Notes under the pieces: generated by a model
The model's database searches: none
What the model was told of the DNA's origin: nothing
What the model saw: only the letters and a program-made list of their open reading frames with translations
Translations under genes and position numbers: made by a program
Origin: Membranipora membranacea
Lineage: Eukaryota > Bryozoa > Gymnolaemata > Cheilostomatida > Membraniporidae
Assembly (NCBI GenBank): GCA_914767715.1
Contig: OU612067.1
Coordinates: 10,600,001 to 10,664,000 of the forward strand
DNA length: 64,000 nt
Direction of reading: 5' to 3'
Part shown: positions 63,636 through 64,000 of the stretch, piece by piece
Layout of the letters: each line of letters opens with the position of its first letter
Position numbering within the stretch: the stretch's first letter is position 1

Positions 63636-64000
63636 ATGAGTTTACAGACACAGTATCTCATAGCGCTCTTCGTAGGACTTTCAAGTTACTGTATGCTGGC
63701 CACAGGTGAGTCATTATGTGGGATGGCATGATCTTTGCAATAGAATGGTCATCTCGATGTCATAGCATCCTAGTTGGACAGATATCTGGGGAGTTCACGG
63801 CCAATTTTTCCCTTTCCAAAGTAAGTCATAAGTTTTAGGATGAAACTTAACCTGTTGAAAAGTTTTTGGTCCTGTATTTACCAGAAAATCAAGGCTGAAC
63901 TTACCATCAGTATGACCATCAAAAACTGTCAAATTGACTATATGTTGTAAAAGACTTTGGGTTTTAGGTGTTCATGACAAATACCCAAAATCAAAGGAAG
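63636..64000 (+). CDS. Gene L: first exon of a J-like receptor, cut by window end
   Basis: Signal-peptide exon 63636-63705 encodes the same peptide as J (MSLQTQYLIALFVGLSS...). It is followed by the donor GTGAGT and an intron nearly identical to J's first intron up to the window edge. The FN2 exon would be expected about 460 bp past the donor, outside the window. Whether L is intact cannot be judged. It is the right-hand partner of the 13.5 kb duplication. Confidence 0.7.

Overview
The window is nuclear DNA of a multicellular animal, most likely a marine invertebrate; I cannot fix the phylum. Coding sequence is split into short exons with GT/AG introns. All ectodomain exons are symmetric phase 1-1 modules. 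There is also a CR1/L2-like LINE, a tRNA-headed SINE and DNA transposons. Nothing points to a bacterium, plasmid or virus.

The main content is a tandem cluster of one receptor gene family, with about eleven members, most of them broken. The full plan, one domain per exon, is: signal peptide; fibronectin type II (FN2) domain; CUB domain 1; a four-cysteine CCP/Sushi-like domain; CUB domain 2; Thr/Ser-rich stalk; transmembrane (TM) segment with a basic stop-transfer end; and three cytoplasmic exons rich in tyrosine motifs (YxxM, YxN, YxxI/V). Two unrelated tail types follow the same ectodomain. Type 1 has YYDM, YANI and YSSV motifs. Type 2 has YTQI/YEQI, YENT and (in C) YTTM motifs. The domain set suggests cell-surface recognition receptors that signal through SH2 proteins, possibly in immunity or self-recognition. 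That role is inference.

Layout, left to right. 1-590: minisatellite and a hairpin. Gene A (1095-4090, +): 3' half, type 1 tail, intact as far as seen. Gene B (6367-12023, +): type 1, whole frame open except one TAG inside the TM segment. Gene C (14199-18978, +): type 2, the only complete member; nine exons give 585 aa. 19779-28516: a large inverted repeat (two ~2 kb arms, ~0.47 kb loop), its left arm split by an intact two-ORF LINE (~20803-25108). 30064-35489: two pseudogenes on the minus strand, D (type 1, a MITE in its last exon) and E (type 2). 36441-36562: an orphan last exon, F (+), next to the inversion breakpoint. Gene G (38779-41260, +): 5' half with two nonsense codons, joined by a deletion to H (41513-48223, +), a type 1 pseudogene carrying a 2.1 kb TTAA-flanked transposon in CUB1 and a SINE in a tail exon. 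Gene J (50102-55029, +): type 2, open everywhere except a short deletion at the end of CUB2. K (56477-61755, +): a recent copy of H. L (63636-, +): first exon of a recent copy of J, running off the window. H-J and K-L are tandem copies about 13.55 kb apart.

The cluster shows rapid birth and death: tandem duplication, inversion, exon loss and exchange, transposon hits in coding exons, and lesions in B and J that would release the ectodomain without its membrane anchor. Because every ectodomain exon is phase-symmetric, exon skipping could remake open receptors in some damaged copies. All gene models are read by eye from splice signals and comparison among copies.
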